Of a DNA stretch of 30,576 bases, positions 1 to 8,918 are shown in pieces. A program made the translations under genes and the position numbers. The notes beneath the pieces were generated by a model that saw only the letters and a program-made list of their open reading frames with translations, made no database searches and was not told where the DNA came from. The DNA lies in the NCBI GenBank assembly GCA_023441255.1, contig JAEZPW010000344.1, forward strand, positions 1-30,576, given 5' to 3'. This stretch comes from Acidobacteriota bacterium (GTDB lineage: Bacteria > Acidobacteriota > Terriglobia > Terriglobales > Acidobacteriaceae). The stretch's first letter is position 1; each line of letters starts with the position of its first letter.

Positions 1-2964
1 GACCAAGGCAGTCATCATGATGGGGCGCAAGCGTAAGAGCGATGCCTCGTAGGTCGCTTCGCGCACGCTCTTGCCTTCCAATCGCACTTTATTGATGTAG
101 GAAACGAGAATGACCGCGGTCTGAACCGACACGCCCATCAGCGCCAGCAATCCCAAAACGGACGATACGCTGAACGGAGTGTTCGTCAGCTTGAGCGCGA
201 TCAGCGCGCCAACAGGCTCTGTCATCACCACGCCTAATGCAATCGTGAATGGGAACTTGAAATTGCCGTAAAGAGCAAACAGGATCATAAATATCAGCAC
301 GACGGCAAGCGGGCCAATAACGCTGAGTTGCTGCTTTGCGGCCAGTAACTGACTGTACTCCCCGCCCCAGCTCAGCCAGTAACCTTCGGGTAGGTGCACC
401 GCGTTGTTGACTGCCTTCTGGCCATCGTTCACGGCCCGCTCAAGGTCGCGCCCCTCGATGCTGTACTGGACGCCGATGTAACGTGAGTTGTCCTCGCGGT
501 AGATGAACGAAGCACCGTTGCTTTCCTTGACCTCGGACAGTTCCTTCAGCGGGATCTGCTGGCCATCAGGCGTGCCGACGAGCAGGTTTCCGATTTGTGC
601 CGGACTGCTGCGGAACTGCGGCTGCATCCGTACTACAAGATCAAACAGTTTTTCGCCCTGGATGACCTGAGTCGCAGCCTGGCCGCCGACAGCCGCCTGA
701 ATCACTGCCTCGACGTCCGAAACATTGATCCCATAGCGCGCGATCTTGTCGCGGTCGACGTCGATCAGCAGGCTCGGTTGCCCAAGCTCGCGCACAACGG
801 TTAACTCCGTGAAACCGGGTACATGTTGCAAGGTGTTCTTTATCTGAAGCGCCTTGTCTTCGAGCACGTTCAGATCCGGGCCGTAAACCTTCACCGCGAG
901 CGAGCTCTTGAGCCCCGTAAGTGCTTCATCAACGGCATCCTCGGCTGGCTGTGTGTAGTTGAAGATAACGCCAGGGAACGCGCTCAGCCGCCGGTTCATC
1001 GAGGCGATCAGTTCTTCTTTGTTGCGAACGTCGCCTTGTTGCCAGGCCTTGTCGTTGTAGGGCTTCAGCCCGACGTAAAACTCGCAATTGAAGAAGCCGG
1101 TCGGATCGGTACCATCGTCAGGCCGCCCCAACTCGGAGCCGACCACCGTCACTTGCGGATAAGACATCAGGATGTCGCGGAGTTGTGGCGCGATCTTGGA
1201 TGCCTCCTCGAAAGAGATCGTGTAGGGCATAGTCGCGCGCACCCAGACGGCGCCTTCGTCCAGGTGCGGCATGAACTCGCCGCCAATAAAGGGGACCAGC
1301 AGCAACGTGAGGCCGAAGATCACCGCAGCGCCGCCCAGCGTCCACCCGCGATGGTCGAGACACCACCGTAACTTGCCGGCGTAGAAGCGCTTGATCGCTT
1401 CGTAAGGGCGGTTCACCCTCTCGCGCACTCCGCCCGTGAACCAGTAAGAGGCCAGTACGGGAACCAGCGTCAACGTCAAGATGAGTCCGCCGAGCAGTGC
1501 GAATGTCATGGTTTCAGCCATTGGGTGGAAGAGCTTTCCAGACGGCCCACTCAAGGCGTAGATCGGCAGGTATCCGGCGATGATAACGGCAACGGAGTAG
1601 AAGATCGGGCGATCGACGTCACGAGCTGCGTGAAGAATGACATCCGTCAGTCTGTATTCGGTGCCTGCGCGCTCGGCCAGTTCACGATAGATGTTCTCCA
1701 TCATCACGACCGTGCCATCGATAATGATTCCGAAGTCAATGGCGCCGATGGAGAGCAGATTCGCGGACACATCATGCGCATGCAGAACGATGAAAGCGAA
1801 CAGCAGCGACAACGGAATCGTGAGCGACACGATCACCGCAGCCCGGAAGCTGACCAGGAAAAAGATCAGCACGATAAACACTAGGATCATGCCGCGAACA
1901 AGGTTGTCCTCGACCGTGCGGGTCGTCAGCGTGACCAAGTCGCTCCGGTCGTAATAGGGTCGGATCTTCACGTCCTTAGGCAGCACCAGCCGATTCAGTT
2001 GCTCAGTCTTTTTCTTGACGTCCTGCAGCACGGTCTGGGTCTGCTCACCGCGACGCATTAGAATGACGCCCTCAACGGCATCATCGTTCTTCTGGAAGCC
2101 GAATTGGCCGAGACGCGGGGCGTGCCCGATCTCCACCTGGCCTATGTCGCGGACGCGGATCGGGGTTCCCTTGTTCGCGCCAACCACGATGTTCTCGATA
2201 TCCTTGGTGTCGCTCACTAGCCCGATGCCGCGCACGTAGTAGAACTGTCCGCCTTGCGAATAGAAACCTCCGCCGGCGTTCGCATTGTTGTTCGAAAGCG
2301 CCTGAAGCACCTGCGGGACAGTCAGGTGATATCCATACAGCCGCGCAGGATCGAGCAGCACCTGGTACTGCATGGTCGTCCCGCCGAAGCCGGAGTCGTC
2401 CGCTACGCCCGGAACCGACCTGTATGCGCGCTCGACGACCCAGTCCTCAATCGTCTTCAGCTCCTGCGGGCTGCGATCGGGACTTTCCAGCACGTATCGG
2501 TAGACAAGTCCGCTAGGACTGAACAGCGGCGCCAGCGTCGGCGTTACGCCAGTTGGTAATTGGGCGTCTGAAAGACGTTCGAATACGTTATGCCGCGCGA
2601 AGTAGTTGTCTGTATTGTCCGTGAACGTGAGCCGGATATCGGAAAGGCCGTACAGCGTGATGGACCGCATGACGACCAGTTGCGGCACGCCATTCATCTC
2701 CACTTCAAGCGGCAAAGTGACGAGGCGCTCCATCTCCTCGGCCGCGTGGCCCGGCCATTGCGTTATGATCTCGACCATCGGCGGAGACAGGTCGGGATAC
2801 GCATCTACCGGCATCCGCTGAAACGAGATCACGCCCCAGATGCACATGAACAGCACCAGCATGAGCACCAGGAAGCGCTGGCGCAGTGAAACCTGAACGA
2901 TGCGGTGAATAAGTCCGCCGCGACCGTTCTGGCCGTTCGGTCGACTTTCGTTTTCTTGGGTCAT
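1..2964 (-). CDS. Heavy-metal RND efflux pump, inner-membrane subunit (CzcA/CusA family), 3' end outside window
   Basis: Reading back from the ATG at 2964 gives 988 open codons reaching the window edge; family members are about 1030-1070 aa, so only the C-terminus is missing. The protein is a proton-driven pump that exports metal cations through a tripartite complex spanning both membranes. The first TM helix is near residues 26-46 (RFLVLMLVLFMCIWGVI). The periplasmic porter segment WPGHAAEEMERLVTLPLE and the TM4 signature DFGIIIDGTVVMMEN (D410 and D416, proton relay) are clear. The last visible residues, RLRPIMMTALV, are also typical. By my memory-based alignment, the three methionines that bind Cu/Ag in E. 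coli CusA are replaced here (Val, Asn, Glu). That favours a CzcA-like divalent-metal pump, but the substrate is not proven. Its ATG overlaps the stop of the upstream fusion protein as ATGA, indicating translational coupling. Confidence 0.93.
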   Translation of the reverse strand, partial: MTQENESRPNGQNGRGGLIHRIVQVSLRQRFLVLMLVLFMCIWGVISFQRMPVDAYPDLSPPMVEIITQWPGHAAEEMERLVTLPLEVEMNGVPQLVVMRSITLYGLSDIRLTFTDNTDNYFARHNVFERLSDAQLPTGVTPTLAPLFSPSGLVYRYVLESPDRSPQELKTIEDWVVERAYRSVPGVADDSGFGGTTMQYQVLLDPARLYGYHLTVPQVLQALSNNNANAGGGFYSQGGQFYYVRGIGLVSDTKDIENIVVGANKGTPIRVRDIGQVEIGHAPRLGQFGFQKNDDAVEGVILMRRGEQTQTVLQDVKKKTEQLNRLVLPKDVKIRPYYDRSDLVTLTTRTVEDNLVRGMILVFIVLIFFLVSFRAAVIVSLTIPLSLLFAFIVLHAHDVSANLLSIGAIDFGIIIDGTVVMMENIYRELAERAGTEYRLTDVILHAARDVDRPIFYSVAVIIAGYLPIYALSGPSGKLFHPMAETMTFALLGGLILTLTLVPVLASYWFTGGVRERVNRPYEAIKRFYAGKLRWCLDHRGWTLGGAAVIFGLTLLLVPFIGGEFMPHLDEGAVWVRATMPYTISFEEASKIAPQLRDILMSYPQVTVVGSELGRPDDGTDPTGFFNCEFYVGLKPYNDKAWQQGDVRNKEELIASMNRRLSAFPGVIFNYTQPAEDAVDEALTGLKSSLAVKVYGPDLNVLEDKALQIKNTLQHVPGFTELTVVRELGQPSLLIDVDRDKIARYGINVSDVEAVIQAAVGGQAATQVIQGEKLFDLVVRMQPQFRSSPAQIGNLLVGTPDGQQIPLKELSEVKESNGASFIYREDNSRYIGVQYSIEGRDLERAVNDGQKAVNNAVHLPEGYWLSWGGEYSQLLAAKQQLSVIGPLAVVLIFMILFALYGNFKFPFTIALGVVMTEPVGALIALKLTNTPFSVSSVLGLLALMGVSVQTAVILVSYINKVRLEGKSVREATYEASLLRLRPIMMTALV

Positions 2965-4148
2965 CGTTGCAGCGAATTAGCGAATTGCAGAAACAGGCTT
3001 CCGTCGGCGACAATGCGTTCCCCGGCGCTCACCCCACTGGTCAATTGGGCGTTGCCATCAGCCGTTTCCCCCACCGTAACGGGACGCCTGCCAATCTGGT
3101 TCTGCTGGTTGAGGACGTAAACGAACGGCTGATTTTCCGTGTCGCGCAGCACAGCAGCAGTCGGGACGGTGATCGTGTTCTGGATCGTTCCGGCCCGCAC
3201 AGTGGCGAAAACATACATATCCTTCTTCAGCCTGCTTTGCGGATTCTTCACGTCGATTCGCGCCTGCAAGGTTCGCGTATTCGGGTCGAGCGCCGCCGCG
3301 ATGTACGAGATCTTTCCGTGAAACTCAGTGCCGGGGTAGGAGTCAGTAGTGATCGTTACCGGGTCGCCGATGTGAACGTTGGGCAGGTCTTTCTGATAGA
3401 CATTGGCTAACACCCACACGGAACTCATATTCGAGATCGTGAACACCTGCGTGGCCCCGGCCTGCACCACTTGTCCAGGCGCGACCAGGCGCTCTACGGC
3501 CTCTCCGGCGATGGGCGCAAGCACTGGTATCTCGGACGCCGCCGGTCTACCCACAACCGAGTCCGGCTTCTTGATTCCGAGAATGCGCAACGACTGCTCT
3601 GCTGCACCGAGGTCGGCGCTTGCCTGCGCCCGCGTGGATTCTGCGGCTTCAAGGTCCCGTTGGGCGATGGCGTGATGATCGAACAGGTCTTTTGATCGAA
3701 CGTAGTTCTTGTCTGCCAACTGGTAGGCATCTCGCGCCTTCAGGTAGTTGGCCAGCAACTGGGAATAGTCGGGGCTTGCGACGTAGAGCAGTGGCTGGCC
3801 ACGGCGAACCTGCTCGCCTGGCGTGACCACAATGCGACTGACAGGACCGCTGACCTGGGTGATGACGGGTGTCGTGTCAAACGCATTGAAAGCGACGGCA
3901 CCAGTCAGGCGCAAGTTGCGACTGATGGACGTGGGAGCAACTGTTACGACCTGTATGTGTGCCATCTGGTCTTGCGGGATTGTGAACAGTTGCGCTTTGT
4001 CGTTCGCCTGGCCGGAGTTCCCCGAGTAAGACGTCATGGTCTCCGAGTTCTGCGCGCCGCTGCTACAGCCCAGCATCGCCGCAAGCAGGGCGGCTCCGGC
4101 AACCAGCGAAACAGATCGAATTGTGCGGGCTCTTCCGTTGTTGATCAT
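2961..4148 (-). CDS. RND efflux periplasmic adaptor (membrane-fusion protein, CusB/CzcB type), lipoprotein
   Basis: This 395-aa protein bridges the RND pump and the outer-membrane channel. The N-terminus has a basic stretch and a hydrophobic segment ending in MLGC at Cys28, a plausible lipobox, so the mature protein is probably anchored by lipid. Next come a barrel/lipoyl half near residues 80-125 (VSGPVSRIVVTPGEQVRRGQ), an alpha-hairpin of about 65 residues rich in Ala, Gln and Asp (130-195), and the second lipoyl half (VLAPIAGEAVERLVAPGQVV). The C-terminal beta-barrel and membrane-proximal domains follow (IGDPVTITTDSYPG; RAGTIQNTITVPTAAVL). Both ends overlap neighbours by four bases (ATGA), placing it between the outer-membrane factor and the pump. 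No His/Met-rich metal-chaperone extension is seen. Confidence 0.92.
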   Translation of the reverse strand: MINNGRARTIRSVSLVAGAALLAAMLGCSSGAQNSETMTSYSGNSGQANDKAQLFTIPQDQMAHIQVVTVAPTSISRNLRLTGAVAFNAFDTTPVITQVSGPVSRIVVTPGEQVRRGQPLLYVASPDYSQLLANYLKARDAYQLADKNYVRSKDLFDHHAIAQRDLEAAESTRAQASADLGAAEQSLRILGIKKPDSVVGRPAASEIPVLAPIAGEAVERLVAPGQVVQAGATQVFTISNMSSVWVLANVYQKDLPNVHIGDPVTITTDSYPGTEFHGKISYIAAALDPNTRTLQARIDVKNPQSRLKKDMYVFATVRAGTIQNTITVPTAAVLRDTENQPFVYVLNQQNQIGRRPVTVGETADGNAQLTSGVSAGERIVADGSLFLQFANSLQR

Positions 4149-5428
4149 GGCAATGTCCTCGTGCCTATCGCCTCTTTCAATTGCTCAACAGAAAGCATGT
4201 AGTTGGCGAGCGCCTGGCGATAGGAGAGTTGAGTCGAACGATAGCTGCGTTGAGCGTCCAGGTAGTCGAGCAGGCTCGCGGCGCCTCGCTTGTAGGCATA
4301 CTCACTGATGTCGCGAGAATCCTGTGCCTGCTTTAGGTATCCCGAGAGATATAGCTGAATGATCTTCTGGTTCGTCATGAAGGCTTCGTAATTGTTGCGA
4401 ACGTCGGTCATGACCGTGTCGGACGCGGCTTCGGCATTCTCCTGCGCCTGCGTAAGTGCGAAACGCGTACGCGCAATTTCGCCCTGGTTGCGGTCGAAGA
4501 TCGGCAGGGGGATGGCGAAAGTTGCGCTCAGTGAATTCAGGTCTGAAACGTGGGTGTAGGACACACCGGCGGTGAGGTCCACTTTGCCGTTGGCCTTCGC
4601 CAGCGCAATCTGGCTTTGCGCTGCCTTTATCCCCTGTTGTGCGGCGAGCAGGTCCGGCCGCAACTTCAAGGCGCGGAGGCGAAGATCGTCCAGATTGAGC
4701 GATAGCGGCTCGTAGGCCAATTCTCCTGCGATGTCGAAATCGGCGGGAACCGCGTCGTATCCAAGCAACTGCCGAAGCGTGGCGAGTGCCTGCACTTTCG
4801 CTACCTGCGCATTCGAAACGTCGGTCTGAAACTGAAGCATCTGCAGCTTGATCTTCAGCAGGTCGCCTTCGCTGATGTCTCCCGCCCGGTACCGCTCCTG
4901 GCTGATCCTGGTTGTCTCCTCGAAACTGTTGAGGTCCTGTATGGCGAAATCGAGAACCGACGCCGCGAGTTGCGCGTTCACGAACTGCTGCGCCACGCTG
5001 AACGTTAAAGTCCGCTCGTTGTCGCCGATCTGATACCGGGTAACAGCGGTTGCGTCGCGCGCGGCTTCCACCCGGCGCTGCCTCTTCCCGCCGCGCTCGA
5101 TAAGGTAGCTGGCGCCAATATCAAACTGCTGCACGCTGGACAGGTTGTTGGCCGTGAACTCGCTAGGGTTGAATACTGGAAGAAAAAGGCTGTCCCAGGT
5201 AAGCGTCGGGTTCGGGCGCAACGACGCCGTGACCTCCTGTGCCTGGTTCTGCTGAATCTGCGTGCGCGCCGCTTTCAGGGTGTGACTGTGGGCCAACGCA
5301 AGATCAATGGCTTGGTCCAGCGTGATGCGAGCAGGACCTTGCCCAGCCGCAGTGCCCGCGCACAACACCACCGTGCAAAAAAGTACAGAAACAAACGTCG
5401 CAAAAAACGTCGAACGAATCTTCTGCAT
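4145..5428 (-). CDS. Outer-membrane efflux channel (TolC/CusC-like OMF)
   Basis: This 427-aa protein is the outer-membrane exit duct of the metal efflux system. A signal peptide is visible (FFATFVSVLFCTVVLCAG, cleavage near TAAG-QG). Two outer-membrane-efflux repeats follow. The first begins ITLDQAIDLALAHSHTLKAA and contains the coiled-coil region around EETTRISQERYRAGDISEGD. The second begins near LRLRALKLRPDLLAAQQGI and contains EYAYKRGAASLLDYLDAQRSY. These paired motifs (RY.AGDIS..DLL and Y..G..S.LDYLDA) are diagnostic of the family. There is no lipobox, unlike CusC itself, so it is probably not lipidated. It precedes the fusion protein with a 4-base overlap. Confidence 0.92.
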   Translation of the reverse strand: MQKIRSTFFATFVSVLFCTVVLCAGTAAGQGPARITLDQAIDLALAHSHTLKAARTQIQQNQAQEVTASLRPNPTLTWDSLFLPVFNPSEFTANNLSSVQQFDIGASYLIERGGKRQRRVEAARDATAVTRYQIGDNERTLTFSVAQQFVNAQLAASVLDFAIQDLNSFEETTRISQERYRAGDISEGDLLKIKLQMLQFQTDVSNAQVAKVQALATLRQLLGYDAVPADFDIAGELAYEPLSLNLDDLRLRALKLRPDLLAAQQGIKAAQSQIALAKANGKVDLTAGVSYTHVSDLNSLSATFAIPLPIFDRNQGEIARTRFALTQAQENAEAASDTVMTDVRNNYEAFMTNQKIIQLYLSGYLKQAQDSRDISEYAYKRGAASLLDYLDAQRSYRSTQLSYRQALANYMLSVEQLKEAIGTRTLP

Positions 5429-5515
5429 AATGCCTACCAGCAGAAACTCACGCTTTGGGGAGGAGCGGTCAGCCGGGCCTTAAGCTCTTGGACTGATCGG
5501 TGGAATTTCGCTTCC

Positions 5516-5851
5516 TCAGAAGGTGGGCGGGGGGCGGATGGACTCAACAACTGTCTGCGAACTGGCAGGTCTCTTCGCAAGCTTGACCAGAACAGGTTCA
5601 GGAGGGGTGCCAGAGGGTTTAAATGACGCCGAGACGGGCAGCAAGGACGGCGAATGCGACGTTGCACAGATCGCGCAAAATGCCTCCACCGCGCCCATAT
5701 CGTGTACCCGGATCGAATGCGCCAGTTCAGTTCTGAGTTCCAGCCGCAACGGACATGCATGCGTGGCTTGCACGAAGGCGCCGAAGATCAAAACGAGAGC
5801 GCAGAACCAGTTCAGCAGTCCCGGATTCCGAGTTTGCGTGCAGTGCTCCAC
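5516..5851 (-). CDS. Small exported or membrane-anchored Cys-containing protein of unknown function heading the metal efflux operon
   Basis: I do not recognise a named family. The frame is open from 6016, but the N-terminal 55 residues of that long version look non-coding. I prefer the GTG at 5851, preceded by AGGG six bases away, giving 111 aa. A hydrophobic segment sits at residues 11-29 (GLLNWFCALVLIFGAFVQA), resembling a signal peptide or anchor, followed by HAC at 31-33. A CxxC (Cys59, Cys62) flanked by His50 and His66 lies in the mature part, and the tail is Pro/Ser-rich. It is 87 bases upstream of the outer-membrane factor on the same strand. Its position and Cys/His content would suit a periplasmic metal-binding accessory, but this is inference. 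Alternative starts are 5950 and 6016. Confidence 0.5.
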   Translation of the reverse strand: MEHCTQTRNPGLLNWFCALVLIFGAFVQATHACPLRLELRTELAHSIRVHDMGAVEAFCAICATSHSPSLLPVSASFKPSGTPPEPVLVKLAKRPASSQTVVESIRPPPTF

Positions 5852-6265
5852 CTTTGGCCCTATGTTAGATGCCAGAGCGGTCGGAACGTTAACTTTTGGC
5901 GAACTGCGTCCACAGAACTTTTTGGGCCTGCTCAAAACGTGCGTCCCCATCGTGTTGTCGGTCCCAGCACGCGACAGATCCCGCGGGTATTCAAACGGCA
6001 GCCGTCCAGGGCGCAATCTGACCTTTTATTGATTCACGAAATCCGCAGAACGGCCGCGCGATCTTCAGTCGTTTGGGGTGGGTAATCTGATCCGGGGTCT
6101 GGTTCACGTTTCGCCGAAACCCAGCGCGACCTATCCCAGCTCTTAGCACATGACACACGGCAGAGCACATCGACGGACAGGCAATTTGCGACTGGACAGG
6201 GTAGACTTCCCATGCTCGGAATGAAACGTCTCTTGCCATCACTATTCCGGAGCGAAGGAGCACGG
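5852..6265. other. Intergenic region between metal efflux operon and GH9 gene
   Basis: About 410 bases without a convincing gene. It must contain the divergent promoters for the metal operon (minus) and the GH9 gene (plus), but I see no sigma-70 box pair good enough to call. The one clear element is a 13-bp palindrome at 6108-6120. A longer in-frame 5' extension of the minus-strand gene (to 6016) and of the GH9 frame (to 6212) both run into this region, but neither has a better start signal than the ones chosen. Confidence 0.5.
6108..6120. promoter_or_regulatory. Perfect 13-bp palindrome GTTTCGCCGAAAC, candidate operator
   Basis: The arms GTTTCG and CGAAAC are exact reverse complements around a single C. 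It lies 146 bases upstream of the chosen GH9 start. Short, tightly spaced palindromes with a central CG are typical of dimeric repressor operators such as LacI-family sites that control sugar genes. No regulator gene is adjacent, so the assignment is speculative. Confidence 0.3.
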
Positions 6266-8104
6266 ATGCGACACCGAGTGGTTTCATGGCTGGTGATCTT
6301 CGTTCTGCTTTCGATCGCAGCAGCGCAGGCTGAAATCAAAGTGCTGGCCAATCACGTAGGGTATGAAGCTAGTGGCCCGAAACACGCAGTCGTCCTGGCG
6401 GACGCGGGCGAGGATGTGACGTCGTGCGCGTTGAAGGATTATGCCGGGGGCGAAAAACTTCGGGACTTGCCGGTGACGGCGAAAGGTCCGGTAAAGAAAT
6501 GGAGAACTTGGCACTTCTGGACCGTCGACTTTGATTCTTTCAACCGCGAAGGCCAATACATTGTCGAGTGCTCGTCGAAGACCGGATCGGTTCGCTCGTT
6601 CCCGTTCGCGGTGCAGCGATTGATCTTGGAGCGCAACACCTTGTCCGACGCGATCTACTACTTCAAAGAAGAGCGCAGCTCGGGTCCGATGGACCAGGCG
6701 GACCGGCACCTTCATTTCGACGGTAAGAAGCAGGGCACGCTGGATGCCCATGGAGGCTGGTGGGACGCCACGGGCGATCACGGCAAGCACCTGTCGCATC
6801 TGTCCTTCTCAACCTACTTCAATCCGCAACAGATTCCGCTCGCCGTTTACAGCCTGCTGAAGAGCTACGAGTTGCTCGATGTGAGAGGCGTACCCGAATT
6901 CGTACGGTACAAAGACAGGCTCCTCGACGAGGCGATGTTTGGTGCGGATTACCTCGTCAGGGTCAAGGTGCCGTCGGGATCGTTTTACCGCTCGATTTCT
7001 ATAGGCGGCGTAAAGCAGCTTCCAGAAGAACGCAAAGTCGCTGGAGAGATGAAGAAGTTTGGCATCTATCAATCCAGCAACCAAGCTCCGCGGGATATGG
7101 TGGAGGAGGCCAACACCGATCTGGAATACGAGGTCAGCTACCGGTCGGGTGGGGGTGTTGCGATCGCGGCGCTTGCGATGGCGAGCAGGTATCCGTCTTC
7201 AGGTGATTACAACAATGCGGACTACCTGAAGGCTGCGGAGGATGCGTTCGACTTCTTGGAGAAGAACAACCTCAAGATGTTGAACGACGGCAAGGAGAAT
7301 ATCCTGGACGACTATTGCGCGCTGACGGCTGCGACAGAACTGTACAAAGCGACAAAGAAGGCGCGCTATAAGGAAGCGGCGGACCAGCGCGCAAAAAGTC
7401 TTGTGGCTCGGCTGATTTCAAGCGGTCCCTATCCCAACTACTGGCGGGCCGACGAAAATGACCGCCCGTTTTTTCATGCATCAGACGCCGGATTCCCGGC
7501 GGTCTCGTTGCTCTATTACTCAGAAATAGCCGAGGACAAGACGCGCGAGGTGGTGCTCGAGACTGTTAAGCGGTCTCTCATCGCACAAATGGGAGTGACG
7601 GCCGAAGTGACGAACCCGTTCGGATACGCGCGACAGATTGTGCAGGACAAAACCGGAAATCGACGGACGAGCTTTTTCTTTCCCCACAACACGGAGGCAG
7701 CTCCGTGGTGGCAGGGCGAGAACGCAAGGCTGGCCTCGCTGGCAGCCGCGGCACGACTGGCGAGCAGGCAGTTGCATGACCCGGAGTTCAGCAAAGCGAC
7801 AGAAGCATTTGCGACCAACCAGCTTAACTGGATTCTCGGCCTGAACCCATTCGACACTTCTATGATGTACGGAGTCGGTCACAACAACCCGCAGTACTTG
7901 TTCTTTGACTCCTGGGAGTTCACCAACGCTCCTGGCGGAATCTCCAACGGTATTACGAGCGGCTTTAAAGATGAGGACGATATCGATTTCAACCTGACTT
8001 ACAGGCAGACAGGAGCAGACAACGACTGGCGCTGGCAGGAGCAATGGCTGCCACATACTTCGTGGTACCTGCTTGCTGTATCGGCGCATGAAGATCGGAA
8101 GTAA
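6266..8104 (+). CDS. Secreted glycoside hydrolase family 9 (cellulase/beta-glucanase-like) with N-terminal Ig-like domain
   Basis: I place the start at the ATG at 6266 because AAGGAG sits five bases upstream and the product then begins with a standard signal peptide (MRHRVVSWLVIFVLLSIAAA, cleavage near AQA). The frame is open further upstream to 6212. The 612-aa product has a CelD_N/cellulase Ig-like domain at about 24-117 (IKVLANHVGYE... FPFAVQ), then an (alpha/alpha)6 GH9 domain. The GH9 active-site segment is at 160-174 (D160, D167, D171), in the form GGWWDATGDHGKH. The second motif GVGHNNPQY is at 536-544. The probable general-acid Glu592 lies in WRWQEQWLPHTSWYLLA at the C-terminus. GH9 enzymes invert beta-1,4-glucan linkages, and some members act on glucosaminides or short oligosaccharides, so exact substrate is uncertain. 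It stands alone and converges on the ABC ATPase with a 7-base gap. Confidence 0.9.
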   Translation: MRHRVVSWLVIFVLLSIAAAQAEIKVLANHVGYEASGPKHAVVLADAGEDVTSCALKDYAGGEKLRDLPVTAKGPVKKWRTWHFWTVDFDSFNREGQYIVECSSKTGSVRSFPFAVQRLILERNTLSDAIYYFKEERSSGPMDQADRHLHFDGKKQGTLDAHGGWWDATGDHGKHLSHLSFSTYFNPQQIPLAVYSLLKSYELLDVRGVPEFVRYKDRLLDEAMFGADYLVRVKVPSGSFYRSISIGGVKQLPEERKVAGEMKKFGIYQSSNQAPRDMVEEANTDLEYEVSYRSGGGVAIAALAMASRYPSSGDYNNADYLKAAEDAFDFLEKNNLKMLNDGKENILDDYCALTAATELYKATKKARYKEAADQRAKSLVARLISSGPYPNYWRADENDRPFFHASDAGFPAVSLLYYSEIAEDKTREVVLETVKRSLIAQMGVTAEVTNPFGYARQIVQDKTGNRRTSFFFPHNTEAAPWWQGENARLASLAAAARLASRQLHDPEFSKATEAFATNQLNWILGLNPFDTSMMYGVGHNNPQYLFFDSWEFTNAPGGISNGITSGFKDEDDIDFNLTYRQTGADNDWRWQEQWLPHTSWYLLAVSAHEDRK

Positions 8105-8111
8105 TGTAGGT

Positions 8112-8918
8112 TCAGCACTGAAGCGGTTCTGCTCGTGTCCCCACGCATGCGGCAATTAGACGCCGCGTGTACGGTTGTCGTGGATGGTCGAAGATGTCAT
8201 GAACAGAAGCGATTTCGACGATTTCACCACCGTGAAGTATCGCGACCCGGTCACACAGACGACTAACCGAATGCAAGTCGTGGGAGATATAAAGAATAGC
8301 CATACCCAGACTCTTGTTGAGATCCCTAAAGAGTTGCAGGACTTCGGCTTGCGTTACGGCGTCGAGCGCACTTGTCGGTTCGTCCGCAACTAACAAGGCA
8401 GGCCGGTGAATGATTGCCATTGCTATCAGCACACGCTGTGCCTGCCCGACGCTCAACTCAGATGGGAAGCGGTGCAGAAGCGCTTCTTCGACCGGCAAAC
8501 TCACGCTTCGCATGCAATTGTCTATCGCCCGCCGGCAATCCTCGCGTGAGCCTCTGGCGTGAGCACGCCAAGCCTCCTCAAGCTGCCTGCCGACACGCAT
8601 GGCGGGGTTGAGTGCTGACAAGGGGCTCTGTAGGACCAATCCGATCTCGCGGCCACGAATGTCGCGCAGCTCGCGCTCCCTTAACCGCATGAGATCACGC
8701 CCATTTAGGTAAACGCTCCCGCTTGCCCGGCCGCCTTTCAGATCAAGCAAGCGGAGGATTCCCAACGCGATGGTGCTCTTGCCTGAGCCACTCTGGCCGA
8801 TTAGACCAAGCACCTCGCCCCCGTGCATCTGCAGGAACGTGCTGCGCAGCACGCCGGCGCGCCCGGGGTAATCCACCGAAAGGCAAGCGGAAAGCAACAA
8901 TGGCGCGGCGACGCTCAT
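8112..8918 (-). CDS. Peptide-type ABC transporter ATP-binding protein (OppD/DppD-like)
   Basis: This 268-aa nucleotide-binding subunit powers the importer encoded just upstream. Visible motifs are Walker A GQSGSGKST (41-49), Q-loop (VLQSPLSALNPAM, about 96-107), signature LSVGQ (155-159, Val in place of the usual Gly), Walker B LLVADE (175-180) followed by PTSALD, and the H-loop ISHD (His213). The C-terminal segment HPRQPYTRRLI is typical of the oligopeptide/dipeptide/nickel branch. Its ATG overlaps the stop of the binding-protein gene (ATGA). Opp and Dpp systems usually have two ATPases. Only one is present here, so it presumably forms a homodimer or borrows a partner from elsewhere. Confidence 0.93.
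   Translation of the reverse strand: MSVAAPLLLSACLSVDYPGRAGVLRSTFLQMHGGEVLGLIGQSGSGKSTIALGILRLLDLKGGRASGSVYLNGRDLMRLRERELRDIRGREIGLVLQSPLSALNPAMRVGRQLEEAWRAHARGSREDCRRAIDNCMRSVSLPVEEALLHRFPSELSVGQAQRVLIAMAIIHRPALLVADEPTSALDAVTQAEVLQLFRDLNKSLGMAILYISHDLHSVSRLCDRVAILHGGEIVEIASVHDIFDHPRQPYTRRLIAACVGTRAEPLQC

Noticed and set aside
823..1371. Plus-strand open frame of 182 codons
   Set aside because: It lies antisense to the RND pump, whose protein sequence is unmistakable. It arises from third-position GC bias.
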